Counted from the stretch's first letter, positions 1 through 9,034 are shown. The stretch is DNA of 64,000 bases from Ureibacillus yapensis (GCF_003515775.1 NZ_QWEI01000002.1:248001-312000); one strand, 5' to 3'. Notes: generated by a model from the letters alone, not told the origin. Numbers and translations: made by a program.

Positions 1-24
1 CTTCTAGATTAAAACTGATAGATA

Positions 25-65
25 AAATAAAAAGTTGTGTTGAAAGAATACTTTCAACGCAACTT
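25..65 (-). terminator. Rho-independent terminator of the FUSC gene
   Basis: A 15-bp inverted repeat (arms at 32-46 and 51-65, one G-T pair, 4-nt loop) lies just past the stop codon of the minus-strand FUSC gene. Read on the minus strand it is followed by a T-rich run (TTTTTATTTT). Confidence 0.8.
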
Positions 66-76
66 AATATATACCT

Positions 77-2002
77 TCAATAGAGCCGTTTTTGTAAATT
101 GTTTTGCAGTTCTTTTATTGTATCGTCAATTCTTTGGAATCCTTCAATTGCAGGAATTGGTCTGAACGTTACATTTTTTGAATGATCGGCAGCGTTTGCC
201 ATCGCCTCAAAAATCAACAAGTATTGAGCCAACTTTTCGTCCTCCAAAATTGGACGTTTGTTCAGCCTTGCGCATTCTTCCAAAAAGAAACCCAGTTCTT
301 CTATGGCATATACAATCGGCCAATAATATTCAATTGCTTTCTTATCTTTCGGAATTTCCCCGCCAGCCGTCTCAAACATTGTTTTTAAATTTCGAAGATT
401 GGTTTCCATCTTATTGAACTCAATATTCTTGCCATAATAAGGGTATATTTCCTGATTCGAAAACAACACATAAAAAACTTGCGCCTGTGAACGGATTGTC
501 TTAGAAATTAAATGCGCGATTCTGCTTGATGCCGATTTACGCCCAACAAACCAAACACCTATTAATCCAATGATAATCCCGATAATTACGTCAATCAATC
601 GGGCGGATGCAAAGTAGACAAAAGTATATTCGCCTCCGGAACCGGCTTCTGCCATAATGAGCGCAGAAGGTGTAAAGAAAAGTGCTGCTAACCCGTAATT
701 TTTCACGATAAATAGTTCTGTTATAAAAGTTAAAAGGAAAACGAGAAGTGCGATTAAATATCCAGTCGGATGAAAAGAAAGAATCACACTTGCAATTAAT
801 ATACCGAAGATGGTGCCCAAACTTCGCTGAATGGCCCGATGGAATGTGGCAACGATGGTAGCACCCGACATAACGGCAACACATGAAAGCGGCACCCAGA
901 AGGATCGGTTCAATTCAAAGTGGTATGCTATAAGGGCTGCAAGCATCACAAAAAATCCGAAGCGCAGTGAGTTGATTAGAATAATTGAATTTCTATCGAA
1001 GGTACTTAGTATAATCCTTTTAGCCGAGCTTTTTTCAATATGAATATGATCATTAAATGTTTGATCCGATTCGCTTAGACAATCTTTTGCTCCATTAATC
1101 TCAATAAATAATTTAGCAATTTTCTCGTTCATCTCTTCAGGATGAGGCAAATTTATCAATGCTTCATCATATAAGTCTTTGGAGTCAATAATGCTGGCGA
1201 TTATTCGCAAAGATTCTCCCATTTCAGCGGGAACTAATTTCTTGCGGTCGGCAAGCTGCTCCACGGCATATAAAAAGATTTTATTTGCATAATTATTCAA
1301 CAAAAGTAAACGATTAAATACATCATTCTTTCTCCAAGGAATATATCCTGATGCAATCGTTTTACTTGTATCTTTTAATGTTGACATCACTTGGTGCTGA
1401 ACATCATTTTCTCTCACGGTACCAATCGCATCTAAAAAATCGGCCAATTCTGTATAGGTTCTTTTCACCATTTTTTTTTCTGGTCGATGCGGATTCACCA
1501 GCCATCCACTCATTGCCAAAATCCATGAAAATGCTCCACCCAAAAATGCAGTTCCTGCACGGGCGAATGCTTCTTCCGGTGCAACCGGCATTCCTGTTGC
1601 CATCGCAAATATCAAGACAAAGAAAACAGCGGATGGTCCAATTAAATTAAAAGCCCCAAAAATGAAAATACCGGTTGCCCCAATGATCCCCATCATAATA
1701 GCAGTTATAACGGGATGCGGTGCAAGGACGGTTCCTAAAAATACACAGGCCGTAATACCCAATACACAATACGCTAATTTTTTTGCCAATTGAGCATATG
1801 GGATCGGAAAGACATAAAGATATGTAAACCCGCCTAACCCTGCAATCAGACCATATTCCAAACTTCCAAATAACAATCCGATTGCTATGGGGAGTCCTGC
1901 GGCAACTCCAGCTAAAAACGCTTTTAACCAGGGAAACGGTTTTTTATTAACGGTTAAAGCCTGTCTTAAAATAGAAGGTGATTTACTTGTTGTTGCGGCC
2001 AT
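77..2002 (-). CDS. FUSC family (fusaric acid resistance-like / YccS-like) membrane protein
   Basis: A 641-residue integral membrane protein of the FUSC / aromatic-acid-exporter superfamily. It shows two hydrophobic bundles, about residues 25-170 and 335-490, each followed by a long soluble helical region; this duplicated arrangement is typical of the YccS/AaeB type. Family members are proposed to export aromatic or other hydrophobic weak acids, but the substrate here cannot be read from the sequence. The start is well supported by AAGGAGA eight bases upstream of ATG. The gene stands alone, with its own terminator. A shorter family member (YqjA) lies at 9.7-10.7 kb, so this window holds two FUSC-type genes. 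Family assignment is solid; function is unknown. Confidence 0.8.
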   Translation of the reverse strand: MAATTSKSPSILRQALTVNKKPFPWLKAFLAGVAAGLPIAIGLLFGSLEYGLIAGLGGFTYLYVFPIPYAQLAKKLAYCVLGITACVFLGTVLAPHPVITAIMMGIIGATGIFIFGAFNLIGPSAVFFVLIFAMATGMPVAPEEAFARAGTAFLGGAFSWILAMSGWLVNPHRPEKKMVKRTYTELADFLDAIGTVRENDVQHQVMSTLKDTSKTIASGYIPWRKNDVFNRLLLLNNYANKIFLYAVEQLADRKKLVPAEMGESLRIIASIIDSKDLYDEALINLPHPEEMNEKIAKLFIEINGAKDCLSESDQTFNDHIHIEKSSAKRIILSTFDRNSIILINSLRFGFFVMLAALIAYHFELNRSFWVPLSCVAVMSGATIVATFHRAIQRSLGTIFGILIASVILSFHPTGYLIALLVFLLTFITELFIVKNYGLAALFFTPSALIMAEAGSGGEYTFVYFASARLIDVIIGIIIGLIGVWFVGRKSASSRIAHLISKTIRSQAQVFYVLFSNQEIYPYYGKNIEFNKMETNLRNLKTMFETAGGEIPKDKKAIEYYWPIVYAIEELGFFLEECARLNKRPILEDEKLAQYLLIFEAMANAADHSKNVTFRPIPAIEGFQRIDDTIKELQNNLQKRLY

Positions 2003-2290
2003 TTCGTTCTCTCCTTAATTCTTAAAATCCTGTAAATATGGGGCTGAAATACTTCATCGCAGTCTAATCGTAATTATAGATTCCCCTATTTTTGCTTTTT
2101 TAAATCCACTATTTGCTAGTGTGGTATAAAACAAAGAAAAATCGCCGGCTTTTGTGTGACAACAAAAACAGAACGATTCCCCATATTGCCAGTATAACAG
2201 AAATATTGGCAAACTGCTTACTATTGTATACAAAAATGAAAGAGTCAAAGTTTAAAATTCATGATACGATATAGAAAATGGAGGTTTAAT

Positions 2291-2815
2291 ATGAATAACT
2301 TGAAGATTTACTACAAGCTGCTTTCTCATAGCGGATGGAAGGTTTATATAGCAGCAACCGATCAAGGCCTTTGTTATTTAGGCACTGAGCATTCCACAAT
2401 TGAAGAACTAATCACTGCTTGTAAAAAACAATTTCCCGGGAGGGAACTTGAATTTCAGGAAAGTCATGAGCAATTATCTTTCTATGTGCAACAGCTAATC
2501 GAATATTTTGAGGGACAAAGGGCAGAATTCACCTTTCAGTTCGATATACATGGCACTGCCTTTCAAATGAAGGTATGGGAAGCTCTTTGTAATATTCCTT
2601 TCGGACAATCAAGATGCTACGGGGATATTGCCAACAGTATCGGCAATCCGAAAGCGGTGCGCGCTGTTGGAACCGCAATAGGATCTAACCCTGTTGCCAT
2701 TGCTATTCCTTGTCACCGAGTATTGGGGAAAAATGGGTCGTTAACTGGTTTTAGCGGTGGATTGGACGTAAAGGAAAAACTGTTAACGCTTGAAAGAATT
2801 CCTTATAAACAGTAA
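2291..2815 (+). CDS. ogt: Methylated-DNA--protein-cysteine methyltransferase
   Basis: O6-alkylguanine-DNA alkyltransferase of 174 residues. It removes alkyl groups from O6-guanine (and O4-thymine) by irreversible transfer to its own cysteine. The active-site motif PCHRV is present (Cys near residue 141), preceded by the helix-turn-helix DNA-binding segment with the conserved stretch KAVRAVGTAIG. The ATG at 2291 is chosen because GGAGG sits six bases upstream at 2280-2284; an in-frame start 30 bases earlier has no such site. It is a single-gene plus-strand unit, divergent from the FUSC gene and closed by its own terminator. Family call is near certain; the choice between the names ogt and adaB/dat1 is less so. 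Confidence 0.95.
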   Translation: MNNLKIYYKLLSHSGWKVYIAATDQGLCYLGTEHSTIEELITACKKQFPGRELEFQESHEQLSFYVQQLIEYFEGQRAEFTFQFDIHGTAFQMKVWEALCNIPFGQSRCYGDIANSIGNPKAVRAVGTAIGSNPVAIAIPCHRVLGKNGSLTGFSGGLDVKEKLLTLERIPYKQ

Positions 2816-2816
2816 A

Positions 2817-2851
2817 CGAGAACTTGTCTTTTGGGACTTGTTCTCGTTTTT
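2817..2851 (+). terminator. Terminator of ogt
   Basis: Inverted repeat CGAGAAC...GTTCTCG (2817-2823 and 2840-2846) with a further GTC/GAC pairing inside, followed by TTTTT. It begins two bases after the ogt stop codon. Confidence 0.8.
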
Positions 2852-2894
2852 AATACTGGTCCCCAAGCAACAAATTGGGACTTTATTATGTTAG

Positions 2895-3362
2895 TCAATC
2901 AATGATATAGCCATTTTCATCCGTCTTTTGAACCGGCATTTCTTGATATTTCGGTTTACGTACAAAACACATGATTGCTGCAATGATCAATAAAATACCA
3001 GGCAAAGAGATAATTCCGGATAAAAGCGCGGAAATGATAAATAAAATTCCAGCCAGTTTTGCATTCTTGTTAACTTTAACAATCCCAACTATGGTTAACA
3101 CAATGGCAATAATTCCTAAAACAACAAATAACCAGCCAATGCCATTAAGGAAAACGAGAAAATCATCATAGAAAATAAGCATTTCCTGCATTTCCGCCTG
3201 TGGCACTCCCGAAGCCGAAAACTGGTTTTCAAGTTCAGCTTGCACCAACGGATCTTCAGCCATCATGTTGCCGCCTATAATAAGCAGTATTAAAAAACCA
3301 ATCGAAAGGACATTTAGTATTGTTGCGATAATACTTAATACTTTTTCACCTGTTCTTTTCAT
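2895..3362 (-). CDS. DUF4064 family small membrane protein
   Basis: A 155-residue protein with an N-terminal hydrophobic helix (about residues 10-30), a short extracytoplasmic loop rich in acidic residues, then two or three more helices to about residue 130 and a charged cytoplasmic tail. The N-terminus (MKRTGEKVLSIIATILN) and overall layout match the DUF4064 family of Firmicutes, whose function is unknown. AAGGAG precedes the ATG. It stands alone between ogt and the crcB pair. No functional residues could be recognised. Confidence 0.7.
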   Translation of the reverse strand: MKRTGEKVLSIIATILNVLSIGFLILLIIGGNMMAEDPLVQAELENQFSASGVPQAEMQEMLIFYDDFLVFLNGIGWLFVVLGIIAIVLTIVGIVKVNKNAKLAGILFIISALLSGIISLPGILLIIAAIMCFVRKPKYQEMPVQKTDENGYIID

Positions 3363-3457
3363 TGTTATGTTGTCTCCTTTTTAATTTTTCGCATAAACTG
3401 ACACTCACCAATATCACATAAAATATTTATGTTTAATGAGTGCATTTTACAACTTCA

Positions 3458-3802
3458 CTAGAGAATCCAGCCTAGCCAAAATGCTGAAATCCCGCCTACT
3501 AAATTCAGGGTAATGTAAAAGAATGCAATCCACCATTGTTTCTTATCTATTAGCTTTACAATATCAAAGGCAAAGGTTGAAAAGGTTGTAAAAGCTCCCA
3601 GCATCCCGATCACGAACAAAAAATGCAAAGAACCGGATTCTATCCCTTTTGCACTCGCTGCCCCGATTAAGAAGGATCCTGCTAAATTGACGAAAGCAGT
3701 AGCCCAGTGTGACGCTTTCCCTAAATGAATCATCACCTGTTGGGCGATATAACGCAATGCAGCTCCCATTCCTCCACCAACGGCAATCATCATCCATTCC
3801 AT
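3458..3802 (-). CDS. crcB: Fluoride ion channel/exporter CrcB (FluC), copy 1
   Basis: A 114-residue four-helix membrane protein of the CrcB/Fluc family, which lets fluoride leave the cell and assembles as a dual-topology dimer. Family signatures visible are the glycine-rich first helix with R(Y) (GGGMGAALRY), the Asn-bearing second helix (FVNLAGSFLIGA) and the G-x-x-T-T-F-S-T-F stretch of the third helix. Its first 13 bases overlap the end of the second crcB copy upstream, so the two are one transcription unit. Paired crcB genes are common in Firmicutes; in such cases the two products may form a heterodimer with opposed orientations (known for some pairs, inferred here). Confidence 0.93.
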   Translation of the reverse strand: MEWMMIAVGGGMGAALRYIAQQVMIHLGKASHWATAFVNLAGSFLIGAASAKGIESGSLHFLFVIGMLGAFTTFSTFAFDIVKLIDKKQWWIAFFYITLNLVGGISAFWLGWIL

Positions 3803-4149
3803 TTCCGATTCCCTCTATTCCATAAGTAACCCATAAAAGCAGCAGTAAAACAAAGGAAAGTCATGCACACCGCGTATATAATCCCACTCAAAAAGTGTTC
3901 TTGCAGTTCCCGGAACCATTGCTGCGTAAAGCTGGAGAATGTCGTAAATGCACCTAGCATTCCTGTTGTAAAAAACAGTTTAAATTTACTTTCTTTCTTT
4001 TCAAAATAACCGTTTAAGCTCCCTAAGATAAAGCTGCCGATAATATTGACAATCCAAAGCATAGCCGAGGAGCCCGTATAAAGCTGAATAGCATACCTTA
4101 AAACACTGCCAATCATTCCACCTAAAAAAACTTGCATCAAATTTCCCAC
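3790..4149 (-). CDS. crcB: Fluoride ion channel/exporter CrcB (FluC), copy 2
   Basis: Second Fluc-family gene of the pair, four predicted helices, with GGMIGSVLRY in helix 1, VNIIGSFILG in helix 2 and LGAFTTFSSFTQQW in helix 3. The start is uncertain: GTG at 4149 has AGGAG eight bases upstream and gives 119 residues, while ATG at 4137 (MQVFLGGMIGS) fits the usual family N-terminus with a weak ribosome site. It is translationally coupled to the downstream copy by a 13-base overlap. No fluoride (crcB-motif) riboswitch is recognisable in the 110 bases upstream. Confidence 0.9.
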   Translation of the reverse strand: MGNLMQVFLGGMIGSVLRYAIQLYTGSSAMLWIVNIIGSFILGSLNGYFEKKESKFKLFFTTGMLGAFTTFSSFTQQWFRELQEHFLSGIIYAVCMTFLCFTAAFMGYLWNRGNRKWNG

Positions 4150-4258
4150 ATCATTCTCTCCTACAATCATACAGACGCTCACTCTTATGCTTTCACGGCA
4201 AAACGCCATACATAAATGATATTTTCATCTTAACATACACACTTTTTCCTATCAGCTT

Positions 4259-4765
4259 TTATACAATCTTGGATTGCTTATATATGCCAATCACCATCGT
4301 TGCAGTGACAGCAATAATTACTATGGGCAAAATCCATATTCCCAGGGAATCAATTTTCCCTAAAGAAACCCGGACCATTTTAATCAGTATGAAAGCAAAC
4401 ATGGCAAGACAAATATTTTTGATTGCATTCAGCATTTTTCGGCTGTTCAAATAAAATTGTTTTACATTTGCCTCATTTAACCGGTGAGGATAATTGTGCA
4501 TATGAGGCGCTTTTTCAAGCAAGCTCAAGAAAATGAATAAAAATAGCCCTATGCACGGCAAAATAATCAATTCCACTTTGGAACCCCATCGATCAACCTC
4601 CCCGTCCCAGTTAAAATGAGCAGGGATTCGATCCGGAATATCCGTCCAATGAACGATTAAATAAAGAATCGCTCCGGTAAATATTGCGAGTCCCAGTATA
4701 TCCATTATTTTTTCAAACTTGGTTTTAGGCAACTTCAGGATGGGACGATACGGCAGTTTTTGCAT
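4259..4765 (-). CDS. DUF1648 domain membrane protein
   Basis: A 168-residue protein with one hydrophobic helix near residues 25-45, the DUF1648 signature segment (PDRIPAHFNWDGEVDRWGSK) just after it, and three further helices. DUF1648 is found in SdpI-type immunity proteins and in small uncharacterised membrane proteins of Bacillales. This one has only the DUF1648 part, without the extra C-terminal helices of full SdpI. ATG at 4765 is preferred over the GTG six bases earlier because GGAGG lies seven to eight bases upstream of it. Function unknown. Confidence 0.75.
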   Translation of the reverse strand: MQKLPYRPILKLPKTKFEKIMDILGLAIFTGAILYLIVHWTDIPDRIPAHFNWDGEVDRWGSKVELIILPCIGLFLFIFLSLLEKAPHMHNYPHRLNEANVKQFYLNSRKMLNAIKNICLAMFAFILIKMVRVSLGKIDSLGIWILPIVIIAVTATMVIGIYKQSKIV

Positions 4766-4952
4766 AAACACACCTCCATTTGACGATGCATTCTTCTCCT
4801 TTTTCTACGATTACCATCTCCAAAAGTTTCAAAAACTTACAATCACTCAACATAATATAAAATTGGCTCTTAAAAGCAGGGTCATTTATTTTAATTTAAG
4901 GGTATTATTTAGTAAGATATTTTTATCATTGACAGAAATGGAGGTAGGCAAC

Positions 4953-5621
4953 ATGGGGATATCCGAAATCTTTGAATTTTTTCATAAACTCGATTCCGAG
5001 CTTTACTTGTATATAAATGATTTTGGAATCTATATTTACTTATTGCTGTTTCTCATTGTCTTCGGCAAAACAGGATTTGTCATTTTGACTTTCCTGCCTG
5101 GGGATTCCCTTGTGTTTGCCAGCGGAGCAATTGCTGCGGTTGGCGAGTTGAATGTGTTCATTTTATTTATTTTATTTTTTGTGGCTACCTCTTCTGCCGA
5201 TAGCAATAATTTTTTAATTGGACGAACATTCGCAAAAATCTCTTCCCACAATAATCACTTAACCAAAATAATCCCGGCTTCGACAATTGACAAGGCAAAA
5301 GAGTTTCTGTTGAACTATGATAAAGTGGCCATCACATTTTCAAGATTTATTCCATTGATGCGTACCATGACGCCATTTATCGCAGGATTTACAGGCTATT
5401 CCTACTCAAATTTTGTCCGTTTCAATGTATTGGGTGCGCTGCTTTGGACTCTAGTTTGGCTAGGCACCGGTTTTGCTTTAGGAAATATTCCATGGGTTGA
5501 AGAAAATCTGCTGTTCACCCTGGCTTTGATTACCATCATGATGTTCATTCCAGCCGCATATGGGTTTGTTTCCCGGTTCCACAAAAAAGAATCCGCCGTT
5601 GCAAGCAACAGTGAAGTATAG
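4953..5621 (+). CDS. DedA family membrane protein (VTT domain)
   Basis: A 222-residue DedA/VTT-domain protein; the family includes flippases for undecaprenyl phosphate and phosphatidylethanolamine. Visible signatures are the re-entrant segment with FLPGDSLVFASGAIAA near residues 47-62 and the second one with FSRFIPLMRTMTPFIAGF near residues 128-145 (the F-x-R-x-x-P-x-x-R motif needed for transport). About five hydrophobic segments follow the usual order. The ATG at 4953 has GGAGGT eight bases upstream; the open frame extends 78 codons further up without another ribosome site. It is transcribed alone on the plus strand and converges on the cheW-like gene. The exact substrate cannot be told from sequence. 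Confidence 0.9.
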   Translation: MGISEIFEFFHKLDSELYLYINDFGIYIYLLLFLIVFGKTGFVILTFLPGDSLVFASGAIAAVGELNVFILFILFFVATSSADSNNFLIGRTFAKISSHNNHLTKIIPASTIDKAKEFLLNYDKVAITFSRFIPLMRTMTPFIAGFTGYSYSNFVRFNVLGALLWTLVWLGTGFALGNIPWVEENLLFTLALITIMMFIPAAYGFVSRFHKKESAVASNSEV

Positions 5622-5658
5622 AAAAAGGGGATATCTTATAACCAAGACTCCCCTTTCT
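5620..5658. terminator. Shared terminator between the DedA and CheW-like genes
   Basis: AGAAAAAGGGG (5620-5630) and CCCCTTTCT (5650-5658) can pair around a 19-nt loop. The minus-strand reading ends in CCCCTTTTTCT. It sits between two convergent genes, so it could serve both. Confidence 0.55.
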
Positions 5659-5660
5659 AC

Positions 5661-6149
5661 TTATGCATTGACTTGACTTTTTTCTTCTTCCATTAATTTT
5701 TGCAAATATGCTATGATTTCTCGTATTCCATCCAGGGAATTCACCAGAATTTTTGGATCAACACACGCAATCATTCGGTCTTCGATATTTGCCACGGCTG
5801 TAAAATAGCGCGTTTTCGAATAATTTACAAGGCCGACCTGTTTAATATCGCTTTCCGAAAAGTTCAGGATTTCTTTTGCCTCGCTCACAACCAATCCATA
5901 ATTGACAACATCCGTATTCAGTACAATAATACGGGCAGCTTCTCCTTGAGTAGGACGATTGTATAAAATCCGGTTAAAATCGATTACCGGAATCAGTTCC
6001 CCGCGTACTTTCGTAAAACCCACCAGATAGTTTGGAAGGTGCGGAATTGGTGTAATATGGCTTAATTTTTCAATCGAGACCACTTGCTCGACGGATAATG
6101 CATACTCTTCCGTTCCACAACCAAATATTACTGATTTTTCAAATTCCAC
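5661..6149 (-). CDS. CheW-like chemotaxis coupling protein
   Basis: A single CheW domain (about 162 residues) with the family's beta-barrel signatures: FGCGTEEYALSVEQVVSIEK at the start, TPIPHLPNYLVGFTKVRGE and VIDFN in the middle, and the second subdomain after residue 75. CheW proteins couple the kinase CheA to chemoreceptors. No CheV receiver domain is present. Two GTG codons are possible starts: 6158 and 6149. The latter (MEFEKSV) is preferred because AGGTGA lies five bases upstream. It begins 20 bases after the peptidase stop, so the two are probably co-transcribed, although no other chemotaxis gene is in the window. Whether it is the main CheW or an accessory adaptor is unclear. Confidence 0.85.
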   Translation of the reverse strand: MEFEKSVIFGCGTEEYALSVEQVVSIEKLSHITPIPHLPNYLVGFTKVRGELIPVIDFNRILYNRPTQGEAARIIVLNTDVVNYGLVVSEAKEILNFSESDIKQVGLVNYSKTRYFTAVANIEDRMIACVDPKILVNSLDGIREIIAYLQKLMEEEKSQVNA

Positions 6150-6168
6150 TTCTCTCACCTCTCATCCA

Positions 6169-7281
6169 CTACTTTGCAGAACATTTTACGATTTCTACCA
6201 ATAAATCTGCCAATTTCTCCAATTCTTCAATTGGCATCCGTTCATTTGTTGTATGAATTTCCTCATATCCAACAGAAAGATTCACCGTTGGAATGCCAAA
6301 GCCTGCAATGATATTCGCATCGCTGCCCCCGCCGGAAATGCCAAGCTGCGCTTGACGTCCAATGTTTTGAACAGCTTGCATCGCAACTTGAACTACACGG
6401 TCAGACTCGGTTACAGAAAAACCAGGGTACATCAGTTTTACGTCAACTTCTGCACTTCCCCCAAGATTTTGGCTAACTTTTTCAAAAGTTTCTTTCATGT
6501 GGTTGACTTGTGCATCTAATTTTTCTTTTTGAATCGAACGTGCTTCTGCCAGGATATAGACTTCATCACAAACAATATTTGTTGCCTTGCCGCCTTCAAA
6601 ACGCCCAATATTAGCCGTCGTTTCTTCGTCAATGCGGCCGAGACTCATTTTGGCAATTGCTTTAGCTGCCAAAGTAATGGCCGAAATACCCTTTTCCGGT
6701 GCAACCCCTGCATGAGCTGTTTTACCAAAAATCTTCGTTTCGATTTTGGCCTGGTATGGTGCTGCCGTTACAATTCCGCCAACTTTACCGTCACTATCGA
6801 CAGCAAAACCGAATTTTGCCTGGATAAGAGAAGGATCCAGTTCTTTAGCTCCCACCAATCCACTTTCTTCACCTGCAGTGATGATAAACTGGATTGTTCC
6901 ATGTTCAATATTTTCCTCTTTTAAACGACGCGCCATTTCAAATAATGCGGCCATTCCGGCTTTATCATCCGCTCCAAGGATAGTCGTACCATCAGAGTAA
7001 ATATAGCCGTCTTCGCGTATTTCCGGTTTAATTCCAATACCCGGTACGACCGTATCCATATGGACCGTGAAGTAAATCGGATCTGCATCAACCGAACCTT
7101 TTAGCGTAGCAATAATATTGCCAGCTCCATGGCCATTTCGTGTATGGGCATCATCCTGAATTACATCGAAGCCCATCTCTTCCAGTTTTGTAATAAGAAT
7201 TGGCGCAATGCCTTCTTCGTGTTTTGTTTCGGAATCAATTTGCACCAATTCCAGAAATTCATTTACCAATCGGCTGTTCAT
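6169..7281 (-). CDS. yqjE: PepT-like M20/M28-type metallopeptidase (YqjE family)
   Basis: A 370-residue zinc-dependent peptidase of the peptidase T-like (YqjE) family, which resembles tripeptide aminopeptidases. Metal-binding and catalytic motifs are visible: VHMDTVVPG (metal His, near residue 73), GADDKAGMAAL (bridging Asp) and TAGEESGLVGA (general base and metal Glu). The dimerisation or lid domain lies about residues 180-290, and SGGGSDANI is near the end. AAGGGAG stands upstream of ATG. In B. subtilis yqjE lies close to yqjD (the carboxylase) and yqjC, as here. It is followed 20 bases on by the cheW-like gene. Natural substrate unknown; probably cytosolic peptide turnover. Confidence 0.88.
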   Translation of the reverse strand: MNSRLVNEFLELVQIDSETKHEEGIAPILITKLEEMGFDVIQDDAHTRNGHGAGNIIATLKGSVDADPIYFTVHMDTVVPGIGIKPEIREDGYIYSDGTTILGADDKAGMAALFEMARRLKEENIEHGTIQFIITAGEESGLVGAKELDPSLIQAKFGFAVDSDGKVGGIVTAAPYQAKIETKIFGKTAHAGVAPEKGISAITLAAKAIAKMSLGRIDEETTANIGRFEGGKATNIVCDEVYILAEARSIQKEKLDAQVNHMKETFEKVSQNLGGSAEVDVKLMYPGFSVTESDRVVQVAMQAVQNIGRQAQLGISGGGSDANIIAGFGIPTVNLSVGYEEIHTTNERMPIEELEKLADLLVEIVKCSAK

Positions 7282-7312
7282 TTAAAAAACTCCCTTTTCA
7301 CAATCTACCTAT

Positions 7313-7341
7313 ATTTTACGCTTTGCAGAATTTGAATACAA
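7313..7341 (-). promoter_or_regulatory. Candidate sigma-A promoter of the yqjE-like gene
   Basis: On the minus strand TTGTAT and TAAAAT are separated by exactly 17 bases, and the -10 box lies about 32 bases upstream of the ATG. The -35 match is modest. Confidence 0.4.
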
Positions 7342-7435
7342 CTATACTCCATCTTGTAAATGGGAAATGATGATTATCTTTCCTAATCTATTATCTATCA
7401 AATTCTCACCATATTTTTCAAAGAATTGAGAATCT

Positions 7436-7468
7436 AAAAAAAGTTGCCCCTATATGGGACAACTTTTT
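7436..7468 (-). terminator. Terminator of the mce-carboxylase unit
   Basis: A near-perfect inverted repeat (AGTTGCCCC / GGGACAACT with one mismatch) downstream of the carboxylase stop. On the minus strand it ends in CAACTTTTTTT. Confidence 0.85.
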
Positions 7469-7486
7469 AAGTCTACGAATCTTTAA

Positions 7487-9034
7487 TTAAAGTGGAATGT
7501 TTCCATGTTTTTTTGCTGGGCGCGTTTCTTCTTTGGTTGCCAGCATATCTAGTGCTTGAATCAGTTTAATCCGTGTATCGCGTGGATCAATGACGTCATC
7601 CACCATTCCGCGCGAAGCAGCAACATACGGGTTTGCAAACTTCTCTTTATATTCTTCTATTTTTGCCGCTCTCGTGCTGTCAGGGTCAGCAGACTTTGCA
7701 ATTTCATTCGCAAATATTATATTTGCGGCACCCGCAGCTCCCATAACCGCAATTTCCGCATTTGGCCAAGCGAATACCAAGTCCGCACCGATTGCTTTGG
7801 AGTTTAACGCAACATATGCCCCGCCGTACGCTTTGCGTAAAATAACCGTAATTTTCGGCACCGTTGCTTCTGAATAGGCATATAAAATTTTGGCTCCATG
7901 GCGAATAATTCCCCCATGCTCCTGTTTGACACCAGGGAAGAATCCGGAAACGTCCTCGAATGTAATGATTGGTACATTGAAAGCATCGCATGTTCGGATA
8001 AAGCGTGACGCTTTATCTGACGAGTCAATATCCAGCCCGCCTGCCAACGCTTTTGGCTGGTTGCATACCAATCCAACTGATTCGCCTGCAATCCTTGCAA
8101 AACCAACAACAATATTTTTAGCAAATTCCGCTTGCACTTCCATAAAGGATCCTTCATCCACTACTTGTTCGACTACTTTGCGAACATCGTATGGCTTTGT
8201 CGCTTCGATTGGCACGACATCAATCATATCCGGCCGATCGTCATCCCCATCTGGCCGTGGCTGACGTGGTGCTTTTTCTTTATGGTTTTGAGGTAAATAG
8301 CTTAGCAGTCTGCGAATTTGTTCGATAGATTCTTCTTCGGAAGGTGCGCGGAAATGGGCATTTCCACTGATCGAGTTATGTACTTTCGATCCGCCCAGGT
8401 CTTCGGAAGAAATCTTTTCCCCCGTAACAGTTTCAATTACTTTTGGTCCCGTTATGAACATTTGGGAGGTCTTGTCCACCATCAAAATAAAGTCGGTAAT
8501 CGCCGGAGAATATACCGCACCTCCCGCGCAAGGTCCCATAATGACTGAAATTTGGGGAATGACTCCTGAATAAATGGAGTTGCGGTAGAAAATATGGCCA
8601 TATCCATCGAGTGATAGAACTCCCTCTTGAATGCGGGCACCACCAGAATCATTGATGCCGATAAATGGCGTCCCGTTTTTTGCCGCTAAATCCATCACTG
8701 CCGCAATTTTTTTGGCATGCATTTCACCAAGCGCGCCACCAAACACTGTAAAGTCCTGTGCAAACAAGTATACATTGCGGCCATTGACTTTGCCGAAACC
8801 TGTAACCACACCATCGCCAGGACCTTCCAGGGAATGCATACCAAAATCGGTCGTTCTATGAGTGATAAAAGGATTGATTTCTACAAATGTTCCTTCATCC
8901 AGTAAAAGATCAATACGTTCGCGAGCTGTCAGTTTTCCCTTTTCGTGCTGTTTTTCAATGCGCTCGTATCCCCCGCCAAGCTCAATTTCACGTTTTCGGT
9001 CATACAATTCGTTTATTTTATCAAACATATCCAT
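7487..9034 (-). CDS. Acyl-CoA carboxylase beta (carboxyltransferase) subunit, propionyl-CoA type
   Basis: A 515-residue carboxyltransferase of the PccB/MmdA/YqjD family. With a biotinylated partner it moves carboxyl groups between biotin and acyl-CoA, normally making methylmalonyl-CoA from propionyl-CoA. The tandem crotonase folds show the oxyanion-hole glycines (GINDSGGARIQEGV near residue 125 and a second set near residues 360-420, RKAYGGAYVAL). TARERIDLLLDEG near the N-terminus is characteristic. It follows the epimerase gene by one base (TAAG-ATG), so the two are one operon. The alpha subunit with biotin carboxylase and BCCP domains is not in this window and must be encoded elsewhere. A methylmalonyl-CoA decarboxylase role is possible, but the context (epimerase, mutase, MeaB nearby) favours propionyl-CoA carboxylation. 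Confidence 0.9.
   Translation of the reverse strand: MDMFDKINELYDRKREIELGGGYERIEKQHEKGKLTARERIDLLLDEGTFVEINPFITHRTTDFGMHSLEGPGDGVVTGFGKVNGRNVYLFAQDFTVFGGALGEMHAKKIAAVMDLAAKNGTPFIGINDSGGARIQEGVLSLDGYGHIFYRNSIYSGVIPQISVIMGPCAGGAVYSPAITDFILMVDKTSQMFITGPKVIETVTGEKISSEDLGGSKVHNSISGNAHFRAPSEEESIEQIRRLLSYLPQNHKEKAPRQPRPDGDDDRPDMIDVVPIEATKPYDVRKVVEQVVDEGSFMEVQAEFAKNIVVGFARIAGESVGLVCNQPKALAGGLDIDSSDKASRFIRTCDAFNVPIITFEDVSGFFPGVKQEHGGIIRHGAKILYAYSEATVPKITVILRKAYGGAYVALNSKAIGADLVFAWPNAEIAVMGAAGAANIIFANEIAKSADPDSTRAAKIEEYKEKFANPYVAASRGMVDDVIDPRDTRIKLIQALDMLATKEETRPAKKHGNIPL

Noticed and set aside
2054-2248. 64-codon minus-strand frame upstream of the FUSC gene
   Set aside because: Low-complexity, no ribosome site, no recognisable family. 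It lies in the ogt/FUSC intergenic region and reads like translated promoter DNA.
4150-4260. Fluoride riboswitch upstream of crcB
   Set aside because: The conserved GAUGG...CUGAUGA-type pattern is not present; only a 3-bp GC stem was seen.
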